DNA of 64,000 nucleotides from Chryseobacterium senegalense (GCA_001403755.1 CYUH01000014.1:1-64000); one strand, 5' to 3'; counted from the first letter of the stretch, positions 54,643 to 63,822 are shown. Numbers and translations are program-made. Notes: generated by a model from the letters alone, not told the origin.

Positions 54643-55863
54643 ATGCTCGATTTACAATATATCCGCAACCATTTTCCAATTCTTAATCAGCAAGTTAATG
54701 GAAAACCATTGGTTTATCTCGACAATGCCGCCACTTCGCAGAAACCAATCAGTGTTTTAGATTCCTGGCAAAAATATTATACAGAAATCAACGCGAATGT
54801 TCACCGCGGAATTCACACTTTGAGTCAGCTTGCGACTGAAGAAATGGAACTTTCCAGAAGAAAGATCCAAAAATTCATTAATGCCAAAAATGATTTCGAA
54901 GTTATTTTTACGAAAGGAACTACGGAAGGACTTAACCTCATCGCCTACTCGCTCACGAACCTGATTAAAGAAAACGACGAGATTATTATTTCTTATCTCG
55001 AACATCACTCGAATATTGTTCCGTGGCAGATGCTTTGCGAAAGAACCGGCGCAAAACTAAAAGTAATTCCGATGGACGAAAACGGCATTTTGCAACTCGA
55101 TTTTTTAGATGAAAACTTAAGTGAAAAAACAAAAATAGTTTCTGTTAATCAGGTTTCCAACGCGTTGGGAATTGTAAACCCAATTGAAGAGATTATTGCA
55201 AAAACACGCGCAAATTCCGGCGCGATGATCATAATCGATGGAGCGCAATCTGCACCTCACTTCAAAATTGATGTTCAAAAAATGGATTGCGATTTTTTCG
55301 TTTTTTCAGGACACAAAATGTATGCACCGATGGGAACCGGAATTTTGTACGGAAAAGAAGAAATTCTGAGGAAAATTCAACCCTTCCACGGTGGTGGCGA
55401 GATGATCGCAACTTGCTCTTTCGAGAAAACCACCTACGCAGATTTGCCTTTCAAATTTGAAGCCGGCACACCGAATGTTGGCGGAAATATTGCCTTGGGA
55501 ACCGCTATTGAATTCATAGAAAATATAGGCCACGAAAATTTACAAAACCACGAAAATGCTTTGCTGGATTACGCTCAAAAACAATTGCTCCAAATAGAAG
55601 GTTTAAAAATTTACGGCGAAAAAGCACACCGAACCGGCGTAGTTTCCTTTAATCTGGAAGGAATTGGCATTTCTTCGGATGTTGGAATGATTCTCGACAA
55701 GTTGGGAATTGCTGTGAGAACCGGCCATCATTGTACGCAACCGATTATGAATTTCTTCAATATCGCAGGAACAGTTCGAGCTAGTTTTGCGGTCTACAAC
55801 ACGTTTGAAGAGATTGATATTCTTTTTGAAGGAGTGAAAAAAGCGCAAAAAATGTTGGGTTAA
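54643..55863 (+). CDS. sufS: Cysteine desulfurase SufS
   Basis: A 406-residue PLP enzyme that frees sulfur from cysteine for Fe-S cluster assembly. The PLP lysine is in VFSGHKMYAPMGTG, and the active Cys lies in RTGHHCTQPIMNFF; VYLDNAATSQKP is the family start. It is encoded away from the suf operon at 39218-43155. The adjacent bcp gene is convergent, so this seems to be a single-gene transcript. Confidence 0.95.
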   Translation: MLDLQYIRNHFPILNQQVNGKPLVYLDNAATSQKPISVLDSWQKYYTEINANVHRGIHTLSQLATEEMELSRRKIQKFINAKNDFEVIFTKGTTEGLNLIAYSLTNLIKENDEIIISYLEHHSNIVPWQMLCERTGAKLKVIPMDENGILQLDFLDENLSEKTKIVSVNQVSNALGIVNPIEEIIAKTRANSGAMIIIDGAQSAPHFKIDVQKMDCDFFVFSGHKMYAPMGTGILYGKEEILRKIQPFHGGGEMIATCSFEKTTYADLPFKFEAGTPNVGGNIALGTAIEFIENIGHENLQNHENALLDYAQKQLLQIEGLKIYGEKAHRTGVVSFNLEGIGISSDVGMILDKLGIAVRTGHHCTQPIMNFFNIAGTVRASFAVYNTFEEIDILFEGVKKAQKMLG

Positions 55864-55866
55864 ATT

Positions 55867-56316
55867 TTAGTTTTCCAAGATTTGTTTTGCCGCTTCTTTT
55901 GTTTTTACTTTTTCAATGACGCGAACGCATATTCCGTTTTCATCGAAAATAAAAGTGGTACGGACAATTCCCATGAATTCTTTACCCATGAATTTTTTGA
56001 GTTGCCAAACGCCAAATTTTTCGATGACATCCCGGTTTTCATCGGCAAGTAGCGGATATTGAAAGCCAAATTTTTCATGAAATTTTTTCTGATTTTTCAT
56101 AGGATCAGCAGAAACGCCCAATAATTGGTAACCCTCCTTTTTAAGAATAGAAATGTTATCATTCAGATCGCAGGCTTCTGCGGTACAACCCGGTGTATTG
56201 GCTTTTGGATAAAAGAAAATGACAAGTTTTTTTCCTAATAAATCTTGGGAATTTACTGTTTCACCATCTTGATTTACACTTACAAATTCGGGCAATTGAT
56301 CACCAACTTTCAACAT
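55867..56316 (-). CDS. bcp: Thioredoxin-dependent peroxiredoxin Bcp
   Basis: A 149-residue peroxiredoxin of the Bcp/PrxQ type that reduces hydrogen and organic peroxides. The peroxidatic Cys is in KANTPGCTAEACDLND, with the resolving Cys four residues later (CTAEAC). It converges with sufS, with three bases between the stops, and is divergent from the nth gene. Its context (sufS, nth) is consistent with redox stress care, but no shared operon exists. Confidence 0.94.
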   Translation of the reverse strand: MLKVGDQLPEFVSVNQDGETVNSQDLLGKKLVIFFYPKANTPGCTAEACDLNDNISILKKEGYQLLGVSADPMKNQKKFHEKFGFQYPLLADENRDVIEKFGVWQLKKFMGKEFMGIVRTTFIFDENGICVRVIEKVKTKEAAKQILEN

Positions 56317-56347
56317 AATGTTTAATTTTGCTCAAATTTAAGCTAAA

Positions 56348-56968
56348 ATGACAAAAAAGCAAAGAGCAGAAATCGTGTTGACGGAACTCGAAAAATTATA
56401 TCCGGAAGTTCCGATTCCACTGGATCATAGCGATCCGTACACGCTTTTGGTCGCGGTAGCTCTTTCGGCGCAAACAACCGATAAAAAGGTTAACCAAATT
56501 ACCCCAAAATTATTTGAGGTTGCCGGAGACCCCTTTAGAATGAAGGATTTAGAGGTTGACGAGATTAAATATCTAATCAAAGAAATAGGACTGGCAAATA
56601 ACAAGGCGAAAAATCTAAAAAAAATGGCCGAACTACTAGTAGAAAGACATAGCGGCGAAGTACCGAAAACCTTTGAAGAATTGGAAGCGCTTCCTGGAGT
56701 TGGCCACAAAACTGCGTCGGTGGTGATGAGCCAGGCTTTCGGAATACCTGCATTTCCGGTGGACACACATATTCATCGATTGATGATTCAGTGGAAGTTA
56801 ACTTCAGGAAAAAACGTTGTAGAAACAGAGAAAGATGCAAAAAAACTCTTCCCGAAAGAAAGTTGGAACAAAATACATCTGCAAATTATTTTCTACGGCC
56901 GAGAATACTCTCCTGCAAGAGGCAATAAAGAAAAAGATTTCTTAACGAAAATGCTTTTTGAAAAGTAA
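56348..56968 (+). CDS. nth: Endonuclease III homologue lacking the Fe-S cluster cysteines
   Basis: A 206-residue base-excision-repair glycosylase. The helix-hairpin-helix ELEALPGVGHKTASVVMSQA contains the catalytic Lys, and the catalytic Asp is in PVDTHIHRL. The C-terminal region aligns with the part that in E. coli Nth holds CxxxxxxCxxCxxxxxC, but here it reads FYGREYSPARGNKEKDF and ends, and the entire protein contains no cysteine. The [4Fe-4S] cluster must be absent. The position and size otherwise match Nth. Confidence 0.9.
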   Translation: MTKKQRAEIVLTELEKLYPEVPIPLDHSDPYTLLVAVALSAQTTDKKVNQITPKLFEVAGDPFRMKDLEVDEIKYLIKEIGLANNKAKNLKKMAELLVERHSGEVPKTFEELEALPGVGHKTASVVMSQAFGIPAFPVDTHIHRLMIQWKLTSGKNVVETEKDAKKLFPKESWNKIHLQIIFYGREYSPARGNKEKDFLTKMLFEK

Positions 56969-56977
56969 ATTTTGAGT

Positions 56978-57331
56978 TTATTTTAAAAGCGATTCAACTT
57001 TGCTCACCAGCTCATCCATTTCGAAAGGTTTGGTGAGAAAATCGTTCACATCGATTGTCTTGCTAATCTTTTCAGCATCCGGATGCGCCGACATCAGCAT
57101 GATTTTGATGTGTTGAGTTTCGGGATTTCCTTTGATTAGTTTTGTTAAAGATTGCCCATCAAAACCCGACATCAGCAAATCCGTGATGATGAGTTTCGGA
57201 GAACATTTTTTAATCATTTTATTAAAATCCGAAGAATTCGTACAAGATGCTGCATCAAAACCTTCAGCAATTAAAATGCTTTCAATCAACGTGCAGATAT
57301 CTTTATTATCATCCACCACCAAAATTTCCAT
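56978..57331 (-). CDS. Stand-alone receiver-domain response regulator
   Basis: A 117-residue CheY-like receiver without output domain. The phosphoacceptor is Asp in LIITDLLMSGFDG, with the acidic pocket VVDDNKD at the N-terminus and the Lys in LTKPFEMDELV. It may transfer phosphoryl groups or bind a partner. No kinase gene is adjacent, and it is convergent with nth. The gap to the next gene (57332-57575) is AT-rich and holds a terminator for the DUF885 gene but no gene. Confidence 0.93.
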   Translation of the reverse strand: MEILVVDDNKDICTLIESILIAEGFDAASCTNSSDFNKMIKKCSPKLIITDLLMSGFDGQSLTKLIKGNPETQHIKIMLMSAHPDAEKISKTIDVNDFLTKPFEMDELVSKVESLLK

Positions 57332-57520
57332 ATTATTCGTCGTGCTTTATTTTAGTTGGATATCAAATTAACTATCTGATATTAAAAAAGCAAAATTAAT
57401 TATTTTATTTAATGTTATCTATAATGTAATAAAATTTTTTAATCAAATTTAATATTCATAAATTATTATTTTTAAAGAAAATATTAAAATAAGTTCGCTC
57501 TGGTTATTAATAGCAAACAA

Positions 57521-57552
57521 TTAAAAAATCCACTGATGATTTCAGTGGATTT
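57521..57552 (-). terminator. Terminator of the DUF885 gene
   Basis: AAATCCACTGA (57526-57536) and TCAGTGGATTT (57542-57552) form an 11-bp stem around a five-base loop. On the minus strand it is followed by a run of six T. It starts 24 bases after the stop of the DUF885 gene. Confidence 0.85.
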
Positions 57553-57575
57553 AGTTCAAATATTTAGGTAATCAA

Positions 57576-59369
57576 TTATTGCCTTTTTGCCCAATTTTCC
57601 ATTTTTCGATCCAAAACATCGAGTGGAAGACAACCTTGATTCAAAACTTCATCATGAAATTTAGCCAAACTAAACTTTGCGCCCAGTTCTTTCTGATATT
57701 TATCTCGAAGTTCCCGAATGCGCAGCGCTCCGATTTTATAACCCAATGCTTGTCCCGGCAAAGCCATATATCGCTCAATTTCCGCTGTTGCAGCGGCTTC
57801 ATCATACGAAATATTACTCAAGAAATACTTAATAGCCTCTTCGCGATTCATGGTTCCTGTGTGCAAACCGGTATCTACTACCAAACGAACCGCTCGCAAC
57901 ATTTGATCACTCAGATAACCCATTTTTTGATAAGGATCGGTGTATAAACCAAATTCAGGACCCAAAGTTTCGCAGTAGTGCGCCCATCCTTCACCATAAG
58001 CACCAAACCATCCGAACCTCATGAATTTCGGCAAGGAAGTGTTTTCCTGCTGAAGAGAAACCTGATAATGATGGCCAGGAATTGCCTCGTGAAGGAAAAG
58101 CGATTCCATTCCGGAAGTCACATTAAACTTCGAAGGATCCGGCAAAGGAATATAGAAAATTCCCGGCTTTTTACCATCAGAAGTTCCCGGAAAATATTCA
58201 GCACTTGCTGTTGCTTCTCGGAATTTTTCTGTTTGGCGAATCTCAAATTTGGTTTTTGGAGTAACTCCGAACATGGTTTTCAGTTTCGGGGTGATTTTTG
58301 TCAAAATCCCATTGAAAGCATTGATTACCTCTTTTTCGGTTTTATATGGCATTGCTTTAGAATCGGCTTTTACGAAAGTGATAAACTCTTCCAATGTTCC
58401 GCTGAAACCCACCTGATTTTTCACTTTCTCCATTTCCGCACGAAGCATTGCCACCTGCTCCAATCCTATTTTATTGATTTCCTGCGGAGTTTTGTCGGTA
58501 GTGGTTTGGCTTTTCACATAAAATGAATAGATCTCATTTCCTTTTGGCAACGCATTAATTCCGTCTGTGGTTCTGGCTTTCGGCAAATATTCTTTTGCTA
58601 AAAAATTACCCATTTTGATATAAGCAGGAATAATTTTTTTCAAAACCAAATTTTTATATTCCTTTGTAAGCTTTTCTTTTTGAGCTTCAGAAAAGTTTTT
58701 CGGAAAATTTTTCACAGGACCATAAAAGATATTTTTTTCAAAATCCGGACTTACAATTTCTTCGGCGGTCATCTGAGGAATCATTTTCACAACAAGTTTT
58801 TGCGGCAAAACATAGTTGTTTTTCATTCCCTCGCGGAAATTTTCGATCGCAGCATCCATCCATTGCGGGAATTTGTCGGCTCTAATCAACCAATCCTGAT
58901 AATCTTTTTCTGTTTTGAAAGGCTGAAATCCACTCCCACTTCCCAAAAGCGGAAATTGCAACGGAAGCCCGTCGAATTGAGTAAAAGGAATATATTCCGG
59001 GTGATAAGCGTAGTGTTCTATTTTATCTTTTAAGGTATAATCGAGGACATCATAAACAGTTTTATCCTCGTCGTTCAGATTTTTATAATCCACTTTTTTC
59101 AGCTGCTCCTGCACAGAATTGAAAAAGGAAATTTCGCCAGAAATGAAATCTCTATCGATGGTAATTGATAATTGGTCATTATATCGGTAATCGCCTTGTG
59201 CAGTGGCTTCCAAAGGATGAAGCTTCAAATATTGCTCATAATAGTTTGCTGCAATAGAATCCAAATCCGCCGGTGTAACTTTGGTAAGAGGTGAATCATT
59301 TTTTTTGCAAGAAACCAGGGAAACAATAATTCCCACGCCACAAAGTGCTTTATAAAAGATATTCTTCAT
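57576..59369 (-). CDS. DUF885 family lipoprotein (metalloprotease-like)
   Basis: A 597-residue lipoprotein (signal MKNIFYKALCGVGIIVSLVS, then Cys). The conserved LFLHEAIPGHHYQ carries a HExxxxH-type metal-binding pattern characteristic of DUF885, whose members resemble peptidases. The C-terminal part has GYKIGALRIRELRDKYQKEL, also conserved. It is probably a periplasmic or outer-membrane exopeptidase-like enzyme; substrate unknown. It stands alone on the minus strand, with its terminator 24 bases downstream. Confidence 0.88.
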   Translation of the reverse strand: MKNIFYKALCGVGIIVSLVSCKKNDSPLTKVTPADLDSIAANYYEQYLKLHPLEATAQGDYRYNDQLSITIDRDFISGEISFFNSVQEQLKKVDYKNLNDEDKTVYDVLDYTLKDKIEHYAYHPEYIPFTQFDGLPLQFPLLGSGSGFQPFKTEKDYQDWLIRADKFPQWMDAAIENFREGMKNNYVLPQKLVVKMIPQMTAEEIVSPDFEKNIFYGPVKNFPKNFSEAQKEKLTKEYKNLVLKKIIPAYIKMGNFLAKEYLPKARTTDGINALPKGNEIYSFYVKSQTTTDKTPQEINKIGLEQVAMLRAEMEKVKNQVGFSGTLEEFITFVKADSKAMPYKTEKEVINAFNGILTKITPKLKTMFGVTPKTKFEIRQTEKFREATASAEYFPGTSDGKKPGIFYIPLPDPSKFNVTSGMESLFLHEAIPGHHYQVSLQQENTSLPKFMRFGWFGAYGEGWAHYCETLGPEFGLYTDPYQKMGYLSDQMLRAVRLVVDTGLHTGTMNREEAIKYFLSNISYDEAAATAEIERYMALPGQALGYKIGALRIRELRDKYQKELGAKFSLAKFHDEVLNQGCLPLDVLDRKMENWAKRQ

Positions 59370-59532
59370 TATGGTGATTTATTTTTGGAAACGCTAAATT
59401 AATAGTTTTAATATAATCACTTCACTTTTATTGAGAAATCGTGTCAAAAAGACTTCACACTTCTTTAAGCCATTCGAAAAAATAAATATAAAATGCTAAA
59501 ATTGCATTATTTCTAAAAAAAGAACAAAAAAT

Positions 59533-59562
59533 TTTGCACACCGAATCAATTTTTTATCTTTG
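59533..59562 (+). promoter_or_regulatory. Promoter of the acidic 152-aa protein gene
   Basis: TTTG (59533-59536) and TATCTTTG (59555-59562) are 18 bases apart, a good Bacteroidota promoter. The ATG at 59611 would give a leader of about 40 bases. The 59370-59532 stretch before it shows no gene. Confidence 0.65.
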
Positions 59563-59610
59563 TTGAAGCAGATTAACAATCAATTAATTAACATTTTTTT
59601 TCTTAACGAA

Positions 59611-60069
59611 ATGAAAGGGATTTTAAAAATCTATCACCCTGAAGAAACCCTTAAATACCACATCAAAAGTACTTACTCTAAGGCGGTTTACAGCAATCAA
59701 AAGCATTTTCTGGAAGTTGAAATCATCACCGACGATTCTTTGGATCACGTAGATGATGACTCTTTGCAATATCGTTTTCCGCAACTTTCGATGAATGTTT
59801 ACGAATTTCCTATCGACGATGATCAAGTAGAAGGGAAGACTTTTGAGATTGACGACTCCGAGGATGAAACCTTCACTGAAGTAAATCTTTTCGACGATGA
59901 AGACGCATTTCTTTACCAAAATGAATTGTCTTTTACCCAAAACGAAAATAGAGATTTGGAGCTGTTATGGAAAGGCGAAATCACCGATTTTTATACCGGT
60001 TCCGACGTAACAATTCCTTTTAAATTGAAATGTAATTTCAAGCAAGACGAGATTGAAGTAGACGATTAA
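59611..60069 (+). CDS. Acidic hypothetical protein
   Basis: A 152-residue acidic protein without signal peptide or membrane segment; about a quarter of its residues are Asp or Glu. I do not recognise a family. It begins MKGILKIYHPEETLKYHIKS and ends FKQDEIEVDD, with a beta-rich middle (LSMNVYEFPIDDDQVEGKTF). The frame is open back to 59560, but the ATG at 59611 lies after the promoter and gives a compact start. The next gene, exbB, begins 166 bases later. Confidence 0.75.
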   Translation: MKGILKIYHPEETLKYHIKSTYSKAVYSNQKHFLEVEIITDDSLDHVDDDSLQYRFPQLSMNVYEFPIDDDQVEGKTFEIDDSEDETFTEVNLFDDEDAFLYQNELSFTQNENRDLELLWKGEITDFYTGSDVTIPFKLKCNFKQDEIEVDD

Positions 60070-60235
60070 TTTCCTTTTTTTTTTCTTTGCTTTTTTTGTT
60101 GAACCCATTTTTTCCTAATGCAGAAAATGCCGGTTTTTTGAATACTTTAATCGTTTAAAAATGATTAACAGAAAGGTTTTTCAACAATATTAACCTAATT
60201 TTATCGTTCAGTTTTTAATTATAAATTTATATTAA

Positions 60236-60919
60236 ATGTTTTTACAAGCAGCAGCACAAGCCGTAACGCCGGAAACTCAGGAGCAGGTTTTCTCTTTCTG
60301 GAAAATCATGTTCCACGGAAACCTTTTCGCTAATATCGTAATGTGCACCGTACTTGCATTGGGTGTTTTCTCTCTTTATATATTTCTCGAAAGGTTATTT
60401 TACATCAACCGAATGTTGAAAATAAACGACACGAATTTAATGAACAACATCGCGGATTTGCTGAATCAGGGACGTGTAGATGCCGCTATAGATTATTGCG
60501 AAAGACAAAATACTCCCGAAGCCAGAATCCTGGAAAAAGGTATAACACGCATCGGAAGACCAATTTCGGATATTGTAAGCGCAATGGAAAGTCAAGCACA
60601 AATAGAAATTTCCAAACTAGAAAAAAACCTGAATCTTTTAGCTTCTGTACCAAGTTTAGCTCCAATGTTGGGACTATTGGGAACGGTAATTGGATTGATT
60701 ATGGCTTTTTTCAGCATGTCGAATGCCGAAGGTTCTTTCTCCCCGAAAACGCTTTCTGAAGGAATTTATACTGCGCTCGGGCAAACCGCAATGGGTCTTG
60801 CTGTGGCAATTCCTTCCAATTTTTTCTATAATTTGCTTTTAACGAGAATTGATAAATTTGTTCTGAAAGTGCAACATCTTTCTACCGACTTTTTAGATAT
60901 CATCAACAAACCATCATAA
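60236..60919 (+). CDS. exbB: MotA/TolQ/ExbB proton channel protein
   Basis: A 227-residue inner-membrane subunit of a TonB-energizing motor. Three membrane segments are visible at about residues 25-50, 140-165 and 185-205, with the core SVPSLAPMLGLLGTVIGLIM. It builds the proton channel with ExbD. It is the first gene of an operon with exbD (three bases between) and tonB. Such a motor powers receptors like the HMA-TonB receptor in this window, though any receptor could be served. Confidence 0.92.
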   Translation: MFLQAAAQAVTPETQEQVFSFWKIMFHGNLFANIVMCTVLALGVFSLYIFLERLFYINRMLKINDTNLMNNIADLLNQGRVDAAIDYCERQNTPEARILEKGITRIGRPISDIVSAMESQAQIEISKLEKNLNLLASVPSLAPMLGLLGTVIGLIMAFFSMSNAEGSFSPKTLSEGIYTALGQTAMGLAVAIPSNFFYNLLLTRIDKFVLKVQHLSTDFLDIINKPS

Positions 60920-60922
60920 ATC

Positions 60923-61321
60923 ATGAAACTTAAACGTAGAAATAAAGCAAATCCCGAGTTCAGTCTCGCTGCAATGGTGGATGTGATTTTGTTGCTCCTC
61001 ATCTTTTTCATGGTGACTTCCGCAGCGGCTAACCAAAGTGCGATTGATGTTGAGTTACCGAAGGGCGAACTTGAAAACCCAAGCATTCCAAACCAAGTTA
61101 CCGTTAGCATTAAAGAAGATGGCTCTTATTTTGTAGATGATGTCGCTGTAAAAAAAGAAACTTTGGAATCGGTACTCGTCGAAAAATTAAAAAATACTCA
61201 AAAGCCTTCGTTTACCATTAGAGCAGACAAAAATTCGTTTCATAAAGACGTAGTTTTTGCGATGGAAATTGCAGAAAAACATAAATACAGCATTGCGATT
61301 GCCACTACGAAAGAAGATTAA
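60923..61321 (+). CDS. exbD: ExbD/TolR-type energizer protein
   Basis: A 132-residue protein with one N-terminal membrane helix (SLAAMVDVILLLLIFFMVTS). Its conserved Asp in MVDVILLL takes part in the proton path. The periplasmic C-terminal domain has the TolR/ExbD beta-alpha fold (VSIKEDGSYFVDDVAV). It follows exbB after three bases, and its end lies close to the TonB start. Confidence 0.92.
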   Translation: MKLKRRNKANPEFSLAAMVDVILLLLIFFMVTSAAANQSAIDVELPKGELENPSIPNQVTVSIKEDGSYFVDDVAVKKETLESVLVEKLKNTQKPSFTIRADKNSFHKDVVFAMEIAEKHKYSIAIATTKED

Positions 61322-61331
61322 GCCCGATCAA

Positions 61332-62219
61332 ATGAACCAATACAGCATCAATAGAAAGGAAGAAAATAAGGACAAGATCAAAAGCGGAATTATCACCGCG
61401 ATCATCTGGTCCGCTCTTCTGCTGTTTGTTTCTCTTTATAAATTTACCACAACCATTCCCGCAAAAGATGAGGTTGTAACCAGCATGCTCATCAATTTCG
61501 GTGACAACAGAAATGGTAATGGTTTAGAAGAACCCGCCGAGCAAGAAGGTAGTTTGGCCGCAACAAGCGATCCAAACACTGTAGAATCTTCTGCAGAAGC
61601 GCAAACTGAAACCAAAATTACAGAACCTTCGAACGCTGTTGACATCTCTAAAAAAGAGGTTGCAAAAGAAAAAATAATTACAGGAACAAGTGCTAAAAAC
61701 ACGGTAAAAACTCCGGACAAATCAGAGAAAAATACAAGATCAACCGCTGCATCTTCGGCAAAATCTTCCGCAAAAGCAAAAAGTTCCAAATCGACAACTT
61801 CCAATTCGACAAGCGGTTCAGGAGACGGAAAGGGTACCGCTGCAATTGGAAATTTAATTAAAGGACGTGGTACAAAAACCGGCTCTCAAGGCACCGGAAC
61901 CGGCATTGGAAACCAAGGCGATCCTTTGGGCGGTGATGGCGATGGCGATAGCAAAATTGGGATTGACAGAAAATTAGTCGGTTACATTCCCGGAACGATG
62001 GGACGTGGCGGCGAACAACCATCGCATAATTGCTCAGCCAGCGGAAGCATCACGGTTTCTTACACTGTCGATAAGGCAGGAAACGTAATTTCCGCCAGAA
62101 GGTCAGGAGGGATTTCCGACCCTTGCGTTGCATCAACATCAGTTTCTTGGGTGAAAAAATATGTAAAAGCCGAAAAAGCTTCGACCTCATCTACCGGTAC
62201 TTATAAAATTACTTTCTAA
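61332..62219 (+). CDS. TonB-family energy transducer
   Basis: A 295-residue TonB-like protein. An N-terminal membrane helix (IITAIIWSALLLFVSLYKF) is followed by a long Ser-, Thr-, Lys- and Gly-rich spacer (about residues 50-200). A C-terminal domain follows (GSITVSYTVDKAGNVISARR), ending in a Lys/Thr strand (TGTYKITF). Two Cys in this domain (SHNCSASGS and SDPCVAS) could pair. The frame extends upstream to 61257, overlapping exbD, but the Met at 61332 is the sensible start. Confidence 0.85.
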   Translation: MNQYSINRKEENKDKIKSGIITAIIWSALLLFVSLYKFTTTIPAKDEVVTSMLINFGDNRNGNGLEEPAEQEGSLAATSDPNTVESSAEAQTETKITEPSNAVDISKKEVAKEKIITGTSAKNTVKTPDKSEKNTRSTAASSAKSSAKAKSSKSTTSNSTSGSGDGKGTAAIGNLIKGRGTKTGSQGTGTGIGNQGDPLGGDGDGDSKIGIDRKLVGYIPGTMGRGGEQPSHNCSASGSITVSYTVDKAGNVISARRSGGISDPCVASTSVSWVKKYVKAEKASTSSTGTYKITF

Positions 62220-62296
62220 AAATTATTAAGTGAATTTCATAAAAAACTTTATGAAAATAATTTCCCAAAACCAAAAACTTTTGTGAATTTTGTGGA

Positions 62297-63535
62297 ATGA
62301 CAAATCATGAATATCAAGAAGCTGTAGAATGGCTTTTTGTACAAGCTCCGAACTACCAGATTGATGGTAAAAAAGCGTATAAACCGGGGCTTCAAAACAT
62401 CAGCAAGCTTTGTGCATATTTCGGAAATCCACAAGAAAAAATCAGAATGATTCATATCGGCGGAACCAACGGAAAAGGTTCTACCAGCAATATGCTTGCT
62501 TCCGTTTTGCAAGAATCCGGCTTTAAAATCGGTTTGTACAATTCGCCACATCTCATCGATTTCACAGAAAGAATAAAGGTGAATGGTAAAAATTGCGATA
62601 GGGAATTTGTCTATCAATTCATTCAAAAGCTCAAAAATCTACCTTCAGATATTCGGCCGTCTTTTTTCGAATTTACCACGATTATGGCTTTCGAATATTT
62701 TGCTCAACAAGAAGTAGATTTTGCCATCATCGAAGTTGGTTTAGGTGGAAGATTAGATTCCACCAATATCATCAATCCGCTGGTATCAGCCATTACCAAT
62801 GTTGCTTTGGATCATCAAAATATTTTAGGAAACACTGTTGAAGAAATCGCTACTGAAAAAGCAGGAATCATCAAAGAAAATACACCAATGATTTCCGGCG
62901 ATGATCAAGATTTGGTAAAAAAAATTATTACCAATAAAGCCAAAGAAAAAAATGCCCAGTTCATCGATGCTACAATCATTAGTTCAGATCTGAAATCTGA
63001 TTTAAAGGGAAATTATCAAAAGAAAAACATCAAAGTAGTTTTGGCTGTAATTCGTGAATTACAAAACCTCGGTGTTCAAATTTCTGAGAAAAATATAGAA
63101 ACCGGACTTTTAAACGTTCAAAAAAACACGAATTTTTTAGGTAGATGGTACGAATTTTCAAAAAATCCATTAACGATCTGCGATACCGGTCACAATCAAG
63201 CGGGTTTGGAAGAGGTTTTTGCGCAACTGAATGATTTACCCGAACACAAACATATTGTCTTGGGATTTGTAAATGATAAAAAAATAGATGAAGTTCTAAG
63301 GATTTTACCACAAAATTCCACTTATTATTTTGCCAAACCATACGTAAATCGTGGTCGTCACCCGAAAGATTATGAAGATTTACTGAAAAAATCGAAAATT
63401 TCTTATAAAATTTTTGACGAAGCTCAGCAGGCATATCTCTCTGCAAAACAGAATATTAAAAATGGAGAAATGATTTTTATTGGCGGAAGCAACTTCGTTG
63501 TGGGAGAATTTTTAGAAAAAAATTTGCAGAAATAA
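62297..63535 (+). CDS. folC: Folylpolyglutamate synthase / dihydrofolate synthase
   Basis: A 412-residue Mur-ligase-like enzyme that adds glutamate to folates and can make dihydrofolate. The P-loop is HIGGTNGKGSTSNMLASVL near residue 53, FAIIEVGLGGRLDSTN near 145, and the C-terminal domain has ICDTGHNQAGLEEVF. Length is normal. It is the last chromosomal protein gene before the tRNA-Val and the presumed mobile element. Confidence 0.94.
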   Translation: MTNHEYQEAVEWLFVQAPNYQIDGKKAYKPGLQNISKLCAYFGNPQEKIRMIHIGGTNGKGSTSNMLASVLQESGFKIGLYNSPHLIDFTERIKVNGKNCDREFVYQFIQKLKNLPSDIRPSFFEFTTIMAFEYFAQQEVDFAIIEVGLGGRLDSTNIINPLVSAITNVALDHQNILGNTVEEIATEKAGIIKENTPMISGDDQDLVKKIITNKAKEKNAQFIDATIISSDLKSDLKGNYQKKNIKVVLAVIRELQNLGVQISEKNIETGLLNVQKNTNFLGRWYEFSKNPLTICDTGHNQAGLEEVFAQLNDLPEHKHIVLGFVNDKKIDEVLRILPQNSTYYFAKPYVNRGRHPKDYEDLLKKSKISYKIFDEAQQAYLSAKQNIKNGEMIFIGGSNFVVGEFLEKNLQK

Positions 63536-63553
63536 AAAAACGTTGTATATTTG
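63523..63553 (+). promoter_or_regulatory. Promoter of tRNA-Val
   Basis: TTTG (63523-63526) and TATATTTG (63546-63553) are 19 bases apart, a near-ideal Bacteroidota promoter; the mature tRNA begins 16 bases after the -7 box. The -33 box lies inside the end of folC. Confidence 0.82.
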
Positions 63554-63568
63554 CAACACCAAAAACAA

Positions 63569-63643
63569 GGGTTCTTAGCTCAGTTGGTTCAGAGCATCTG
63601 GTTTACACCCAGAGGGTCGGGGGTTCGAATCCCTCAGGACCCA
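63569..63643 (+). tRNA. tRNA-Val (TAC)
   Basis: A 75-base cloverleaf. The acceptor stem is GGGTTCT with AGGACCC (one T-G pair) and discriminator A. The anticodon stem TCTGG/CCAGA encloses TTTACAC (anticodon TAC), and the T arm is GGGGG-TTCGAAT-CCCTC. No CCA is encoded. The integrase gene about 200 bases downstream suggests that the tRNA 3' part is an attachment site. Confidence 0.97.
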
Positions 63644-63654
63644 CACTTGTAAAA

Positions 63655-63681
63655 GCTTCACAGAAATGTGAGGCTTTTTTT
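63655..63681 (+). terminator. Terminator of tRNA-Val
   Basis: GCTTCACA and TGTGAGGC form an 8-bp stem (one T-G pair) around GAAA, followed by seven T. The core ACAGAAATGTGAG is identical to that in the tRNA-Asn terminator. Confidence 0.9.
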
Positions 63682-63684
63682 GTA

Positions 63685-63705
63685 CTATAAACTTAGTGTT
63701 TATAG
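63685..63705. promoter_or_regulatory. Perfect 8-bp dyad near the element end
   Basis: CTATAAAC (63685-63692) and GTTTATAG (63698-63705) are inverted around TTAGT, just after the tRNA terminator. No T tract follows. It may be a recombinase or regulator binding site. Confidence 0.35.
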
Positions 63706-63779
63706 GGGCTGGTGGGAAAAGCCGAATTCTTTAAAATATATTTACTCTCCTATTGATCTTAAAAAAGTATGCCTTTTAT

Positions 63780-63822
63780 GGTGTCCAATTAGGTGTCCCA
63801 TTTTTCAAAAAGGTGTCCCATT
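63780..63822 (+). repeat. Three direct copies of GGTGTCC before the integrase gene
   Basis: GGTGTCC occurs at 63780-63786, 63792-63798 and 63812-63818; the last two extend to AGGTGTCCCATT. They lie 25-70 bases upstream of the integrase ATG. Directly repeated short sites next to an integrase gene are typical of arm-type sites, which is an inference. Confidence 0.45.

Noticed and set aside
56900..56968. Frameshift explaining the lost cysteines of the Nth homologue
   Set aside because: The change already starts inside the well-conserved GREYSPAR segment in frame (Ser in place of Cys), and no other frame downstream supplies the expected Cys pattern.
63780..63822. CRISPR array
   Set aside because: Only three 7-12 base repeats with unequal spacing (12 and 20 bases); no spacers of uniform size and no cas genes.
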